Notes under the pieces: generated by a model | What the model was told of the DNA's origin: nothing | The model's database searches: none | Seen by the model: the letters and a program-made list of their open reading frames with translations, nothing else | IMG/VR virus record: IMGVR_UViG_3300047994_000054 | Span: 1 to 64,000 of that record | Origin: a virus | Direction: 5' to 3' (one strand) | DNA: 64,000 bases | Shown here: in pieces, positions 45,031 through 53,421 of the stretch | Position numbering within the stretch: the stretch's first letter is position 1 | Layout of the letters: each line of letters begins with the position of its first letter | Translations under genes and position numbers: made by a program

Positions 45031-47751
45031 GTGGCTACGACGCCGGCCCAGCTGGAGTTCGTCCAGGAGGTCTTCGCCAGCTCGGTCGGTGACCAGGTTC
45101 CGAACGCGGGCGTCGGCAACCTCATCCTGTTTGCCGACGGGGGCGTCTGGTACTCGAAGAACTCGAGCGGCGCGGTCGCAGCCCTGTCGGGCGTCACCAG
45201 TGTCGCCGCTGCTGACGCCACCATCACCATCGGCGGCACCACTGCCGCGCCGACGGTTGCGCGCTCGGCCATCATCGGGGACGTCTCCATCGCGGCCGGC
45301 ACCAACACGGCCACGCTCGCCAGCGTTATCACCGCAGCTGGTCCCATCGGCTCGGGTTCCACGGTGCCGGTCATCAGCTACGACGCCAAGGGCAGGCTGA
45401 CGGCGGTCACCACCGCGACCATCACCCCGGCTGCCATCGGCGCACCGTCCGGGTCGGGCACGAGCTCGGGTTCGAACACGGGCGACCAGACGATCACGCT
45501 GACCGGAGATGTCACCGGGTCGGGCACCGGATCGTTCGTCACCACACTGGCGACAACGGGCGTTGGCGCCGGCGGTCCTACAGGCTCCGCCAGCACCGTG
45601 CCGGTGATCACCTATGACGCCAAGGGTCGTCTGACAGCCGTTAGTACGGCCACGATCACGCCCGCTGCGATCGGTGCTCCCAGTGGCTCCGGTACGAGCA
45701 GCGGCTCGAACTCGGGTGACGTGACGCTGGGTGCGGTCGGCTCGACGCCCAACGCGAATGGTGCCAGCCTCGTTGGCCAGGTGCTGACGCTCCAACCCGC
45801 GAGCGCCACGCTTGCAGGTTTGATGCCTGCCTCCAACTTCGCTTTCATCGCGGCGATCGACGGCGGCCAGTTCCTCAATGTCCAGTCCAACCCGTACTCG
45901 AACCTCAAGTGCGACGGCGCCACTGACGACACGGCAGCGCTGAACACCCTGCTGAGCAACGCGCCGGACGGCTCGACGCTCATGTGGCCGACCACCGACG
46001 CCGTCATGATCCTGACCGGCGCCGTTTCGATTCCGGCTGGCAAGCACTTCAACTTCATCGGCGGCGCGAAGGGCAAGACGACCTTTGTTCAGACCAGTCC
46101 GACCGCTGACCACATCACCTGCGGCGACTGGTACTCGACGTTCACGGGGATCTCCTTCGTCACGGTCAACACGACGACCACCGGCACCCAGTCGCTGACG
46201 TCCGGCACCGTTCTGATCGTCGCGGCGATCCCGTACCTGACTTACGTCGCCGCTTCGGGGACCATCACAGTCAACTCAAGTTCCGGCTGGCAGACGCTGA
46301 CCTATTCGGCACGCACGTCCACCTCGGTGACCCTGTCGCAGACGGGCACCGGTACAACAGTGGCGGGCGCTCCGCTGGTCTTCAAGACCGCTGGTGCGGC
46401 GATCAACGCGGGCAACAACGTCGGCATCGACACCACCCACTGTGATCTGACCTGTTGCTACAACGGCTACGTCGCTTCGGGCTCGACCGCCAACGCCTCG
46501 GACATCTACGACCTCGGCGGCCTGAACACGATCAACTCAGACATCATCATCAACGGCGCCAACTGGAACGGCACGATCAACCGGATCACTGTCGACTGCA
46601 CGGTCAACAGTCGCACCGCGGCTCACGTCGACCTCCAGCAGTGCGGCGCGGTGACCGGCTCCGACAACGAGATCATCCGAGGCAACTACAACCTGCGGAT
46701 GGGCTACGGCGGCGCGGCCTACCCGGCAGGTGTGTTCAGCGTCTACTTCACCGACTCGTTCTTCGACAACGCGGGCGTCGATGCTGTCCTGATCACGGGC
46801 ACTGCTGCGGTGCAGCGCATCAAGTTCAGCAACTCGTGGCTGTCGTCGGCTCAGTTGGGCATGGGTCTGAACCTCGCCTCCACGGCGACCACACTGCCTA
46901 CCGACATCGAACTGCTGAACTGCAACATCTACGCCAACGCCACCAACGGTGTCGGCGGCGCCGGGGCGCAGGACATCCGCATCCTCGGATGCCAGATCGC
47001 GGGCAACGCCACGGCGGGCGTGAACACTTCGGCCGCGCGCATTGACGTCGCCAACAGCCGCATCGGCCCCGTCGGTGGCATTGGCGCCAATGGCACCGGC
47101 ATCATCGTCCCAGCGGGCGCGTACCAGTACATCCAGATTCACGACAACGACATCTCGGGCAACACCACCGCGCCGATCACTGATAACAGCACCTCTAGTG
47201 TCGCCAAGTTGATCTACGGCAACGCTGGGATGCCACTGCCGCCGACGCCCTCCATCGCTGCGTCGGCAGCGATCAGCACGACCGAGACGTACATCACCAC
47301 GGCGATTCCGCTGCCTCCCGGCACGCCGCTCGTGGGCACTACCTATCGCCTCACGGGCTACGGCACCTGCACGTCGACCGCCGCGAACGTCTCCACATTC
47401 ACGGTGCGCATCGGTACCACGGGCACGACGCCCGCGTCCGATACGACGGCGACGGCCGCACTCGCTCCTGCCACTGCCGCTGCGACGTCGGGCACGGCGA
47501 ACGGCTTCCGCTTCGAGATTCTGGTGACCTGTCGTGTGCTCGGCGCGACGACGAGCTGGGAGTGCTCGCTGGCTATTGTGAACACCGGCGTCATTGGCAT
47601 CTTGTCGATCGCCTCTGCGGCCGTCGTCGGCGTCTCAACCGGCGCCTACAGCAACGCCACCCAGCAGTACCTCAACGTCTCCTACAAGACGGCCGCCACG
47701 ACGACCACGAGCACGTTCCAGATGGCTGCCTGGGAGACCATCAAGCAGTAG
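45031..47751 (+). CDS. Pectate-lyase-fold spike (right-handed beta-helix)
   Basis: A 906-residue protein from GTG 45031. The N-terminal attachment region (ILFADGGVWYSKNSSGAVAA), two copies of a 41-residue unit with YDAKGRLTAV and ITPAAIGAPSGSGTSSGSN, then from about 285 the Pectate_lyase_3 start NLKCDGATDDTAALNTLLS. Long Asn/Gly/Asp-rich rungs follow (INSDIIINGANWNGTINRIT), and a beta-sandwich end. Such spikes bind and often depolymerise surface polysaccharide as trimers. It is the largest gene of the adhesin block. Confidence 0.85.
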   Translation: MATTPAQLEFVQEVFASSVGDQVPNAGVGNLILFADGGVWYSKNSSGAVAALSGVTSVAAADATITIGGTTAAPTVARSAIIGDVSIAAGTNTATLASVITAAGPIGSGSTVPVISYDAKGRLTAVTTATITPAAIGAPSGSGTSSGSNTGDQTITLTGDVTGSGTGSFVTTLATTGVGAGGPTGSASTVPVITYDAKGRLTAVSTATITPAAIGAPSGSGTSSGSNSGDVTLGAVGSTPNANGASLVGQVLTLQPASATLAGLMPASNFAFIAAIDGGQFLNVQSNPYSNLKCDGATDDTAALNTLLSNAPDGSTLMWPTTDAVMILTGAVSIPAGKHFNFIGGAKGKTTFVQTSPTADHITCGDWYSTFTGISFVTVNTTTTGTQSLTSGTVLIVAAIPYLTYVAASGTITVNSSSGWQTLTYSARTSTSVTLSQTGTGTTVAGAPLVFKTAGAAINAGNNVGIDTTHCDLTCCYNGYVASGSTANASDIYDLGGLNTINSDIIINGANWNGTINRITVDCTVNSRTAAHVDLQQCGAVTGSDNEIIRGNYNLRMGYGGAAYPAGVFSVYFTDSFFDNAGVDAVLITGTAAVQRIKFSNSWLSSAQLGMGLNLASTATTLPTDIELLNCNIYANATNGVGGAGAQDIRILGCQIAGNATAGVNTSAARIDVANSRIGPVGGIGANGTGIIVPAGAYQYIQIHDNDISGNTTAPITDNSTSSVAKLIYGNAGMPLPPTPSIAASAAISTTETYITTAIPLPPGTPLVGTTYRLTGYGTCTSTAANVSTFTVRIGTTGTTPASDTTATAALAPATAAATSGTANGFRFEILVTCRVLGATTSWECSLAIVNTGVIGILSIASAAVVGVSTGAYSNATQQYLNVSYKTAATTTTSTFQMAAWETIKQ

Positions 47752-47763
47752 TAGGGTCCGCGC

Positions 47764-48063
47764 ATGGCGAAGAAGCAGTTGATGCTCCAGGGCTTCATGG
47801 TGCGCCCAGTCGTACACCTGGCCGACTTCGAGGACAGCACCATCGAGCCTGTGAGCGTGGGTGAGCAGATGGTCACGCTCAAGCAGTGGGACAAGTTCCT
47901 CGCCAACCAGTGGCCGGACATCTGGGCCAGCCTGAACCAGATCGTCGAGGAGCAGCTGGCCGCACAAGCGGAGGAAGCCGCTGCCATGGCCAAGGCTCGT
48001 GAGTTCCAGGACCGAACGGCGAGCAAAGCTCATGAGCCGACCGTCGAGCCGACCGTCGAGTAA
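47764..48063 (+). CDS. Hypothetical protein after spike gene
   Basis: A 99-residue protein from ATG 47764: MAKKQLMLQGFMVRPVVHLA, LKQWDKFLANQWPDIWASLN, then a Glu/Ala coiled coil and a TVEPTVE repeat tail. The terminator hairpin after it marks the end of the block. Function unknown. Confidence 0.68.
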   Translation: MAKKQLMLQGFMVRPVVHLADFEDSTIEPVSVGEQMVTLKQWDKFLANQWPDIWASLNQIVEEQLAAQAEEAAAMAKAREFQDRTASKAHEPTVEPTVE

Positions 48064-48065
48064 CC

Positions 48066-48086
48066 CTGGCGCCAATGTCGCGCCAG
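48066..48086 (+). terminator. Small terminator hairpin
   Basis: CTGGCGC (48066-48072) pairs with GCGCCAG (48080-48086) across 7 bases, 3 bases after the stop at 48063, followed by CCCTTCTG. Short but GC-only. It closes the adhesin block. Confidence 0.6.
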
Positions 48087-48157
48087 CCCTTCTGCGCTAG
48101 TCAAGCCGTCAAGGCCAGCTGCTCAGTAGGTCCCCGCGCCAGTCCGATGCTCTGACC

Positions 48158-48763
48158 ATGAGCATGCAGCCGAGTGATGCCCTTGACCCGGTCTTCACGC
48201 CGCAGCCGCTCAACACGACCGTTCCTGGCACCGACCTCGATGACCTCGTCGGCGCGCTCCAGCGCGAGCTCGCGGTGCCCGGTGAGTTCGCCACCGTCTT
48301 CCCGAACACGCAGAACTCGGATCTCGCCGCGTCACTGGGTGACGCCTTCGCCCAGGCGCAGCTGGACGGCTTCTTCTCCCAGCAGACCCTCGATCTGAAC
48401 ACACTCATCGTCACGCCCGGCCTGTCGTCCGGCGGCATGGCACTCGTCGTCATCTACGCAGCGATCCGCACCATCAAGGCGCAGCTGCGCAACCTCCAGA
48501 GTTCGGTCACCTACAAGGCCGGTCCGGCTGAGTACCAGGCGACCTACTCGAGCAACGTGCTCACCACTGAGCTCAAGGACTTCCAGGAGCGGCGACAGGA
48601 ACTCCTGGCGCTGGTTCTGCGCCAGGGTCGCAGCGTCAACGCCGCCTACGTGGCAGATGGCTACCTGATCCGGGCGTTCAGCTACTTCCCGTACTACTAC
48701 GGCGAGGTCGGCAGCTTCTACCCGTTCGAGCTCGCGGGCACGGGTCTCGGCCTCGGGATCTGA
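48158..48763 (+). CDS. Head-tail connector (adaptor-like) protein
   Basis: A 201-residue protein (ATG 48158 or 48164). Helical front (TDLDDLVGALQRELAVPGEF), middle MALVVIYAAIRTIKAQLRNL and ELKDFQERRQELLALVLRQG, then a Tyr/Phe-rich end. First gene of the connector set; an adaptor role is inferred from order and helical content. Confidence 0.65.
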   Translation: MSMQPSDALDPVFTPQPLNTTVPGTDLDDLVGALQRELAVPGEFATVFPNTQNSDLAASLGDAFAQAQLDGFFSQQTLDLNTLIVTPGLSSGGMALVVIYAAIRTIKAQLRNLQSSVTYKAGPAEYQATYSSNVLTTELKDFQERRQELLALVLRQGRSVNAAYVADGYLIRAFSYFPYYYGEVGSFYPFELAGTGLGLGI

Positions 48764-48772
48764 GGCTGACAG

Positions 48773-49228
48773 ATGGCCAGCTCTCCACAGATCCCCTTCA
48801 ACGCGGCGACGGTCCGCGCTGGGCTTAGGCTCGCTATGACCGTGGGCTTGCCGCCCGTTGAGGCTGACCAGCCGACGTTCTACTTCCCACCGACCAGCGT
48901 GACGCCCGGCGTCACGGGTGAGGCGCTCGACGAGGAGGGTGTGCCCTTCGCACCGTCGACAACGGTCGTTCGCAGCACCCCGGCCCCCGTACAGGTCCCG
49001 TGTGCCGTGGAGTACCACGACGGCTCGGGCAAGCTCGAGAACTTCGGCGTCATCGCCGCCAGCAAGATCGTGCTCACCCTGCTGGACGAGGACTACGACC
49101 AGGTCGAGGGCTTCCTCTATGTCGTGATCGCCGGTCAGAAGTACTGGTATCGCAGGACCGAGAACGCCACGGGCCTGGTCGCGCTGGGGATCTACACCGT
49201 GCACTGCGAGTCGGACGACCAGGGGTAG
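48773..49228 (+). CDS. Head-tail stopper-like protein
   Basis: A 151-residue beta-rich protein: PVQVPCAVEYHDGSGKLENF, KIVLTLLDEDYDQVEGFLYV, GQKYWYRRTE. Size and place between adaptor and tail terminator match gp16-type stoppers that seal the head channel. A GAAC-N4-GTTC-type box lies in the coding sequence at 48958-48973. Confidence 0.68.
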   Translation: MASSPQIPFNAATVRAGLRLAMTVGLPPVEADQPTFYFPPTSVTPGVTGEALDEEGVPFAPSTTVVRSTPAPVQVPCAVEYHDGSGKLENFGVIAASKIVLTLLDEDYDQVEGFLYVVIAGQKYWYRRTENATGLVALGIYTVHCESDDQG

Positions 49229-49230
49229 AG

Positions 49231-49770
49231 ATGGCCTTCATTCGCGGTCAGGAGCGCCTGGTCTATGAGACGACCAAGACCTACCTGACCACTCAGCTCA
49301 CCGCGCTCGGGTGGTTCAGCAGCACGCTGCCGTTCGCCGCTGTGCAACCCGGACCCGTCACACTGCTGGACTACGTGCCGCCTGACGACCAGGCCAAGAA
49401 GCCGAACACGATCGCTTTCACCTCAGGCACCGACGACATCGACGCGGAGCAGGAGATCGGCGCGGCGCTCGGTGGCTTGTGGGAGACCGACCACGTCTTC
49501 TTCGTTGACATCTGGGGCGAGTCGCAGGGCATCGCCAAGCAGTTGGCGTCGGACATCCGTGCGATCCTTACCGGCCGGCTGCCAGGCTGCTCGCGCTGCC
49601 AGCCGATCATGGACCTGACCCAGAATCCGCCGGTCGTAGCGCCTGGTCACTACATCCAGTACGAGGACGTCGAGACCACCACTCCGGTCAACCAGGACAA
49701 CGAGAAGTCCTGGCGCGTGGTCAAGGTCAGAGCCGAGCACTACTACACGGCAGTCGAGGTCGGCACCTGA
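49231..49770 (+). CDS. Tail terminator-like protein
   Basis: A 179-residue protein from ATG 49231: RLVYETTKTYLTTQLTALGW, then ALGGLWETDHVFFVDIWGES and DIRAILTGRLPGCSRC, and a beta end (WRVVKVRAEHYYTAVEV). The alpha-beta arrangement and position fit the tail terminator that caps the tail tube. Two short Cys are unusual. Confidence 0.7.
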   Translation: MAFIRGQERLVYETTKTYLTTQLTALGWFSSTLPFAAVQPGPVTLLDYVPPDDQAKKPNTIAFTSGTDDIDAEQEIGAALGGLWETDHVFFVDIWGESQGIAKQLASDIRAILTGRLPGCSRCQPIMDLTQNPPVVAPGHYIQYEDVETTTPVNQDNEKSWRVVKVRAEHYYTAVEVGT

Positions 49771-49803
49771 TGAGTCGGCACCTGATGAGTCGGAACCTGA
49801 TGG
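49759..49803 (+). repeat. Three 15-bp tandem repeats over a stop codon
   Basis: GTCGGCACCTGATGA occurs at 49759-49773 and 49774-49788, with a third one-mismatch copy at 49789-49803. The unit carries the stop of the tail terminator gene plus ATG/TGA codons, so the extra copies are untranslated spacers. Recent slippage. Confidence 0.85.
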
Positions 49804-49813
49804 GCTCAAGCTG

Positions 49814-50098
49814 ATGGCGAGTGAGGACTTCATTCGGGCAATGGCGCTCGAGCAGCGCAAGCGTCTCGTGGCGATGGTGATGGATCACTTCGAGAAGCAG
49901 GTGCTTCCGCTCGTGCCGCAGGCTCAGCGTGCCGCCACCAAGGAGGCGTTCCGCGCCAAGGTCATGGACGCCGTGGGCCGGTACCACGACTACACCCTCG
50001 ACGCCCTCAAGGCCGCGACAGCCACGAGCGACAACGTCGTCAACGAGCACTACCTCACGCTCCTCCAGGAGATCCACGGGGCGGTGACCCGTGGCTAG
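49814..50098 (+). CDS. Small helical protein in connector region
   Basis: A 94-residue protein from ATG 49814: MASEDFIRAMALEQRKRLVA, MDHFEKQVLPLVPQAQRAAT, DAVGRYHDYTLDALKAATAT. All-alpha. It overlaps the next gene by 8 bases. A tail-assembly accessory is inferred from location. Confidence 0.7.
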   Translation: MASEDFIRAMALEQRKRLVAMVMDHFEKQVLPLVPQAQRAATKEAFRAKVMDAVGRYHDYTLDALKAATATSDNVVNEHYLTLLQEIHGAVTRG

Positions 50099-50861
50099 TC
50101 GCACTCCCGGCACACCGGGCAACATCGCCGGTTTCTCCGCCATCGGGTTCGGCGTCGGCAACCCGGACTTCCTCAACAGCGCCGCCTCGAAGGTGCAGGC
50201 GTACTACCGAGAGATCGAGTTCGGCACCACGCGCTTCGTCGGCCGTCGCATCTACGGTCTGTTCGGTGACGAGGCAGGTCCGCGTGGCGGCCTGATCAAC
50301 GGCACGCTCACACCGTTTGGCGGCCGTGTCGACCAGAAGTTCGTCCCCTTCGCCGAGCCTGAGACGAATCCAGTCGGTGGCCGTCGCGCAGCCGCGTACT
50401 TGCGTCGGCAGGAGAAGATCAAGGGCGATCAGGCTGCCGGCGCCGTCTCTGGCATCATCAAGCGCGAGATCGTTGCCCAGAAGGCGTACGCCAAAGCTGC
50501 GGCGGCGTTCAATCCGCTCGAGCAGGAACGCACCGCCATTCAGGAGGCGTTCAGCCAGACCTTCACCGATCCGTCGAGTGCGCTGTCTGGTCGTGGCCGT
50601 CAGCGCAAGACGGCCGGCGCCGCGTCATTCAAGAAGCGTTCGGGCCTCCAGGTGACCTTCACGCTGTCTGGCTTCCAGACCTCGCTCCAGAAGGTCGACC
50701 AGGCGTTCATCACCGAGCTCACCAACGCCAACAAGATCCTCGCGCTCCGATTGGCGGACAAGGTCGCCGAGGAGCAGGACCAGCTCATCAAGCGGCGGCT
50801 GGTGAGCTCAGGGCGCCTCGTGTCGGCGACGCTCGATCCCGCGAACAGATTCCCCAGCTGA
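50091..50861 (+). CDS. Minor tail/connector protein
   Basis: A 256-residue protein from GTG 50091. TRFVGRRIYGLFGDEAGPRG, a Gly/Pro loop, helices with AYAKAAAAFNPLEQERTAIQ and a basic region (LSGRGRQRKTAGAASFKKRS). The Arg/Lys-rich nature and the place just before the major tail protein suggest a neck or tail-completion role. Family not recognised. Confidence 0.65.
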   Translation: MASRTPGTPGNIAGFSAIGFGVGNPDFLNSAASKVQAYYREIEFGTTRFVGRRIYGLFGDEAGPRGGLINGTLTPFGGRVDQKFVPFAEPETNPVGGRRAAAYLRRQEKIKGDQAAGAVSGIIKREIVAQKAYAKAAAAFNPLEQERTAIQEAFSQTFTDPSSALSGRGRQRKTAGAASFKKRSGLQVTFTLSGFQTSLQKVDQAFITELTNANKILALRLADKVAEEQDQLIKRRLVSSGRLVSATLDPANRFPS

Positions 50862-50928
50862 GGACACCGTTCTCATCTGGTCAGTTGCTCCGGCCACCAG
50901 GCCGATCCACTCACCGAGGAGGTAGACC

Positions 50929-52161
50929 ATGGCGATCAAGGCCGGAAGCATCATCACCGTCGGGCGCGATCAGGTGCTCATCGACCGCATTCAGACGGGT
51001 GGTCCGGGCACTGTCAACGTGCCGGTCGAGACCGTCTTCGAGCTGGGCAACTACAAGAGCGTCGGCCAGGTGCGGGACATCCCCGACTTGACCTTCTCGC
51101 TCGACAGCTACGACGTGTCCACGGATCTCGAGGCGCTGATCCTGCGCGAGGACCCCACGGCGGTCCACACGTTCGACTTCGGCTCGGCTCAGGCGATCGA
51201 CATGAAGTCGATGTTCAAGGCCGGTCAGCAGGCGACGGACCCGTTCGCCACGGTCAGTTCGGTGGGCATCCCGTTCCTGACGCTGGAGTCGATGGCCTAC
51301 AGCTTCGGCCTCACGAGCGACGCCAAGCAGACGGCCACCTTCCGTGGTGACTCGATCTACTACAACGCCGGTTCGACCTACGTGGAGACCACGGCGGGCA
51401 CGGGCGCGGCTGGTCAGACGGTCGTCACCGCTAACCCCGCGTACGCGATCGTCGAGGCTGGCATCGAGCGCCGCATCCTCAACGTCACGGCCAACGGGCT
51501 GCGCCTGGTCAACGGTGTGGACTACACCGAGTCTTACGGCACGGTCACTGCCGATGCTGCGGTCACCACGATCACGCTCGTCGCTGTGGTGGCGACCGGC
51601 GCCAACATCGACATCATGTACTCGAGCCCGACCGTCGAGGAGTTCCCGCAGTCGGTGAACGAGGTCGCCAGCGCGACGAAGCCGGCCGCCATCCGTGGTC
51701 GCGACATCGCCATCTACCTCGGCGCCTACGACAAGACGCAGCCCTACCTGAACCGGCTGCCGGGCGTGCAGAGCTTCGACGCGACCTGGAAGGTCACGCT
51801 CGACAAGGACCAGGAGTTCGGCAACTACCACCTGGTCGGTCAGGACTACGACGTCCCGACGGTCACCGGCTCGGTGCAGATCAAGCCGGTCGACCCGCAG
51901 GCGCTCCAGAATGCAATCAACCTGATCACCGGCATTGACCCGACGACCTTCCAGTCCTCGGCTGCGACGCAGTCGCCCATCGTGCCGGTCACGGCGGTGC
52001 TGCACAGCCCGATCGACGGTTCAGTGCTCAAGGTCATCACCATCGACGACGCGCGCTGGACGGCCCCGGCCTTCTCGGTGCAGGTGCAGCAGAAGCTCAC
52101 GGTGAAGCTCGACTTCACCTCGGACCAGGGCGACATGACCGTCACCGACGGCACGGTCTAG
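50929..52161 (+). CDS. Major tail protein (tail tube)
   Basis: A 410-residue protein; ATG 50929 after GAGGAGG. IITVGRDQVLIDRIQTGGPG, ELGNYKSVGQVRDIPDLTFS and FDATWKVTLDKDQEFGNYHL match the tube-protein pattern. A central Ig-like insert is likely (LNVTANGLRLVNGVDYTESY), which makes it longer than minimal tube proteins. A terminator follows, consistent with high expression. Confidence 0.82.
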   Translation: MAIKAGSIITVGRDQVLIDRIQTGGPGTVNVPVETVFELGNYKSVGQVRDIPDLTFSLDSYDVSTDLEALILREDPTAVHTFDFGSAQAIDMKSMFKAGQQATDPFATVSSVGIPFLTLESMAYSFGLTSDAKQTATFRGDSIYYNAGSTYVETTAGTGAAGQTVVTANPAYAIVEAGIERRILNVTANGLRLVNGVDYTESYGTVTADAAVTTITLVAVVATGANIDIMYSSPTVEEFPQSVNEVASATKPAAIRGRDIAIYLGAYDKTQPYLNRLPGVQSFDATWKVTLDKDQEFGNYHLVGQDYDVPTVTGSVQIKPVDPQALQNAINLITGIDPTTFQSSAATQSPIVPVTAVLHSPIDGSVLKVITIDDARWTAPAFSVQVQQKLTVKLDFTSDQGDMTVTDGTV

Positions 52162-52177
52162 AGCGGCACGGTCTAGA
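52149..52177 (+). repeat. 14-bp direct duplication at the tail-protein stop
   Basis: CGGCACGGTCTAGA (52149-52162) is repeated at 52164-52177. Each copy contains the TAG stop. It resembles the stop-codon duplication at 49759 and points to slippage at gene ends. Confidence 0.8.
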
Positions 52178-52246
52178 CCGGCCTACTCGCAAGCTGCTAG
52201 AAAGCAAGGCTCGAAACGCACGACTCGAAAGAGCGGAACGGACTGG

Positions 52247-52283
52247 ACGGCCAGCTCTCGACTTGACCTCGGGAGCTGGCCGT
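52247..52283 (+). terminator. Terminator after major tail protein
   Basis: ACGGCCAGCTC (52247-52257) pairs perfectly with GAGCTGGCCGT (52273-52283) across a 15-base loop. It is placed like the hairpin after the capsid gene: a partial terminator downstream of the most abundant structural proteins. Confidence 0.82.
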
Positions 52284-52340
52284 TGCCGTACCCATCAGGG
52301 CACGGCTGGACTGGGATCGACTGGAACAACGGAGGGTGAC

Positions 52341-53210
52341 ATGGCACTGATCGACCTCAAGCGGGTCACTGACCTGTTCGTCGAGGGCGTCGAGATCGTG
52401 TTCGACGACAACCCCGAGGAGCCAATGCTCCTGTGGATGGCGAAGCTCAACAGTTTCGAGCTCGAGGAGTGCCGGCGCGACGGCGCCGCAGCGCGCAGCC
52501 GCTACATCCTCGCCTTGGAGGACCCCGAGACGCCCGAGGGTCTCGTGTTCGAGGCACGCCTACGGGAGATCCCCACCAGTCAGCTGATCGAGGAGCTCGT
52601 GAGCCTGCGTCGGCAGGAGTTCATCAACGAGGCGATCATCGAGGCGCAGGCCGACCCGGAGTGGACCGACAAGATCCAGGTCATCCAGCGCACCCTTGAC
52701 ACCGACACGCTGACTGACGACGAAAAGCGTGTCGTCGACAAGGTCTCGACGGAGTACGCCGAGCATCTCGAGGCGCTTGTCCAGCGGCGCATGAAGCAGG
52801 CGCGCGTGGACTACGGCCAGGACAACGCCGTCGAGGACGAGTACCGCAAGAAGTGGCGCGAGTCGCGAGCCAGCGACAGGTTCGCAGCTGGCTACACCCG
52901 TTCGCAGCTGTACTACAGCTTGCGACTCTGCGACGCCACCAGGGTCGAAGGCGTGACCACCTGGGACCACGCGAAGTGCAAGCACCAGCGAGCTCTCGCG
53001 TCGCCGGCCGAGGTCGAGCAGCTGCCGCCCGGCCTGTTGGAACGAGCCAACATCGCGCTGGGGGAGCTGGCCATGAGCCGTGGTGAAGCGCGTTTCTCGG
53101 GAGGGCAGCCGAGTTCGTCCGTGTCGTCTCAGCTGCCCGACACGGCGGTGGAGTCGCCAGCCTCTACCCAGGAGGCAACGCCGCCAGCGCCGGCTGGGAC
53201 CTCGTCGTAG
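52341..53210 (+). CDS. Tail assembly chaperone, upstream ORF
   Basis: A 289-residue protein; ATG 52341 after GGAGGGTGAC. VEIVFDDNPEEPMLLWMAKL, CRRDGAAARSRYILALEDPE and EFINEAIIEAQADPEWTDKI: a helical, charged protein before the tape measure gene, as tail chaperones are. The C-terminal 35 residues are Ser/Thr/Pro-rich. In siphoviruses it is usually joined by a -1 frameshift to a second ORF (here 53225). Confidence 0.78.
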   Translation: MALIDLKRVTDLFVEGVEIVFDDNPEEPMLLWMAKLNSFELEECRRDGAAARSRYILALEDPETPEGLVFEARLREIPTSQLIEELVSLRRQEFINEAIIEAQADPEWTDKIQVIQRTLDTDTLTDDEKRVVDKVSTEYAEHLEALVQRRMKQARVDYGQDNAVEDEYRKKWRESRASDRFAAGYTRSQLYYSLRLCDATRVEGVTTWDHAKCKHQRALASPAEVEQLPPGLLERANIALGELAMSRGEARFSGGQPSSSVSSQLPDTAVESPASTQEATPPAPAGTSS

Positions 53211-53224
53211 CCGTCAACGAAGCC

Positions 53225-53407
53225 ATGTCCATCCTCAGCTTCTATGAACTACCCGAGGAGGACCGACCACCGGAGGAGTTCTACGGAGACGACGAAGCCA
53301 TGAGCCAGTGGTTCGAGAGCGTCCGCGCCCGGCGTCGCAACGGCTCCGGTGGCAGTGACGACGTCGAAGTGCCGATGACCAGGAACGAGATCATTCCCCG
53401 CCGCTAG
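53225..53407 (+). CDS. Tail assembly chaperone, downstream ORF
   Basis: A 60-residue frame from ATG 53225, -1 relative to the upstream ORF: MSILSFYELPEEDRPPEEFY, then DDEAMSQWFESVRARRR. LPEE.RPPE..w.DDEa...hFe.vra+R is the standard signature of the second chaperone part in actinophages. The frame is open back to about 53087, so a shift there or late in the upstream ORF could fuse them. No classical slippery heptamer is seen; ribosome site at the ATG is weak. Confidence 0.75.
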   Translation: MSILSFYELPEEDRPPEEFYGDDEAMSQWFESVRARRRNGSGGSDDVEVPMTRNEIIPRR

Positions 53408-53421
53408 AGGAGGTGAGCGAG

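Noticed and set aside
43500-45374. Long minus-strand open frame opposite fiber genes
   Set aside because: Antisense shadow of repetitive Thr/Ser/Gly codons. The plus strand has good starts, overlaps and known fiber motifs.
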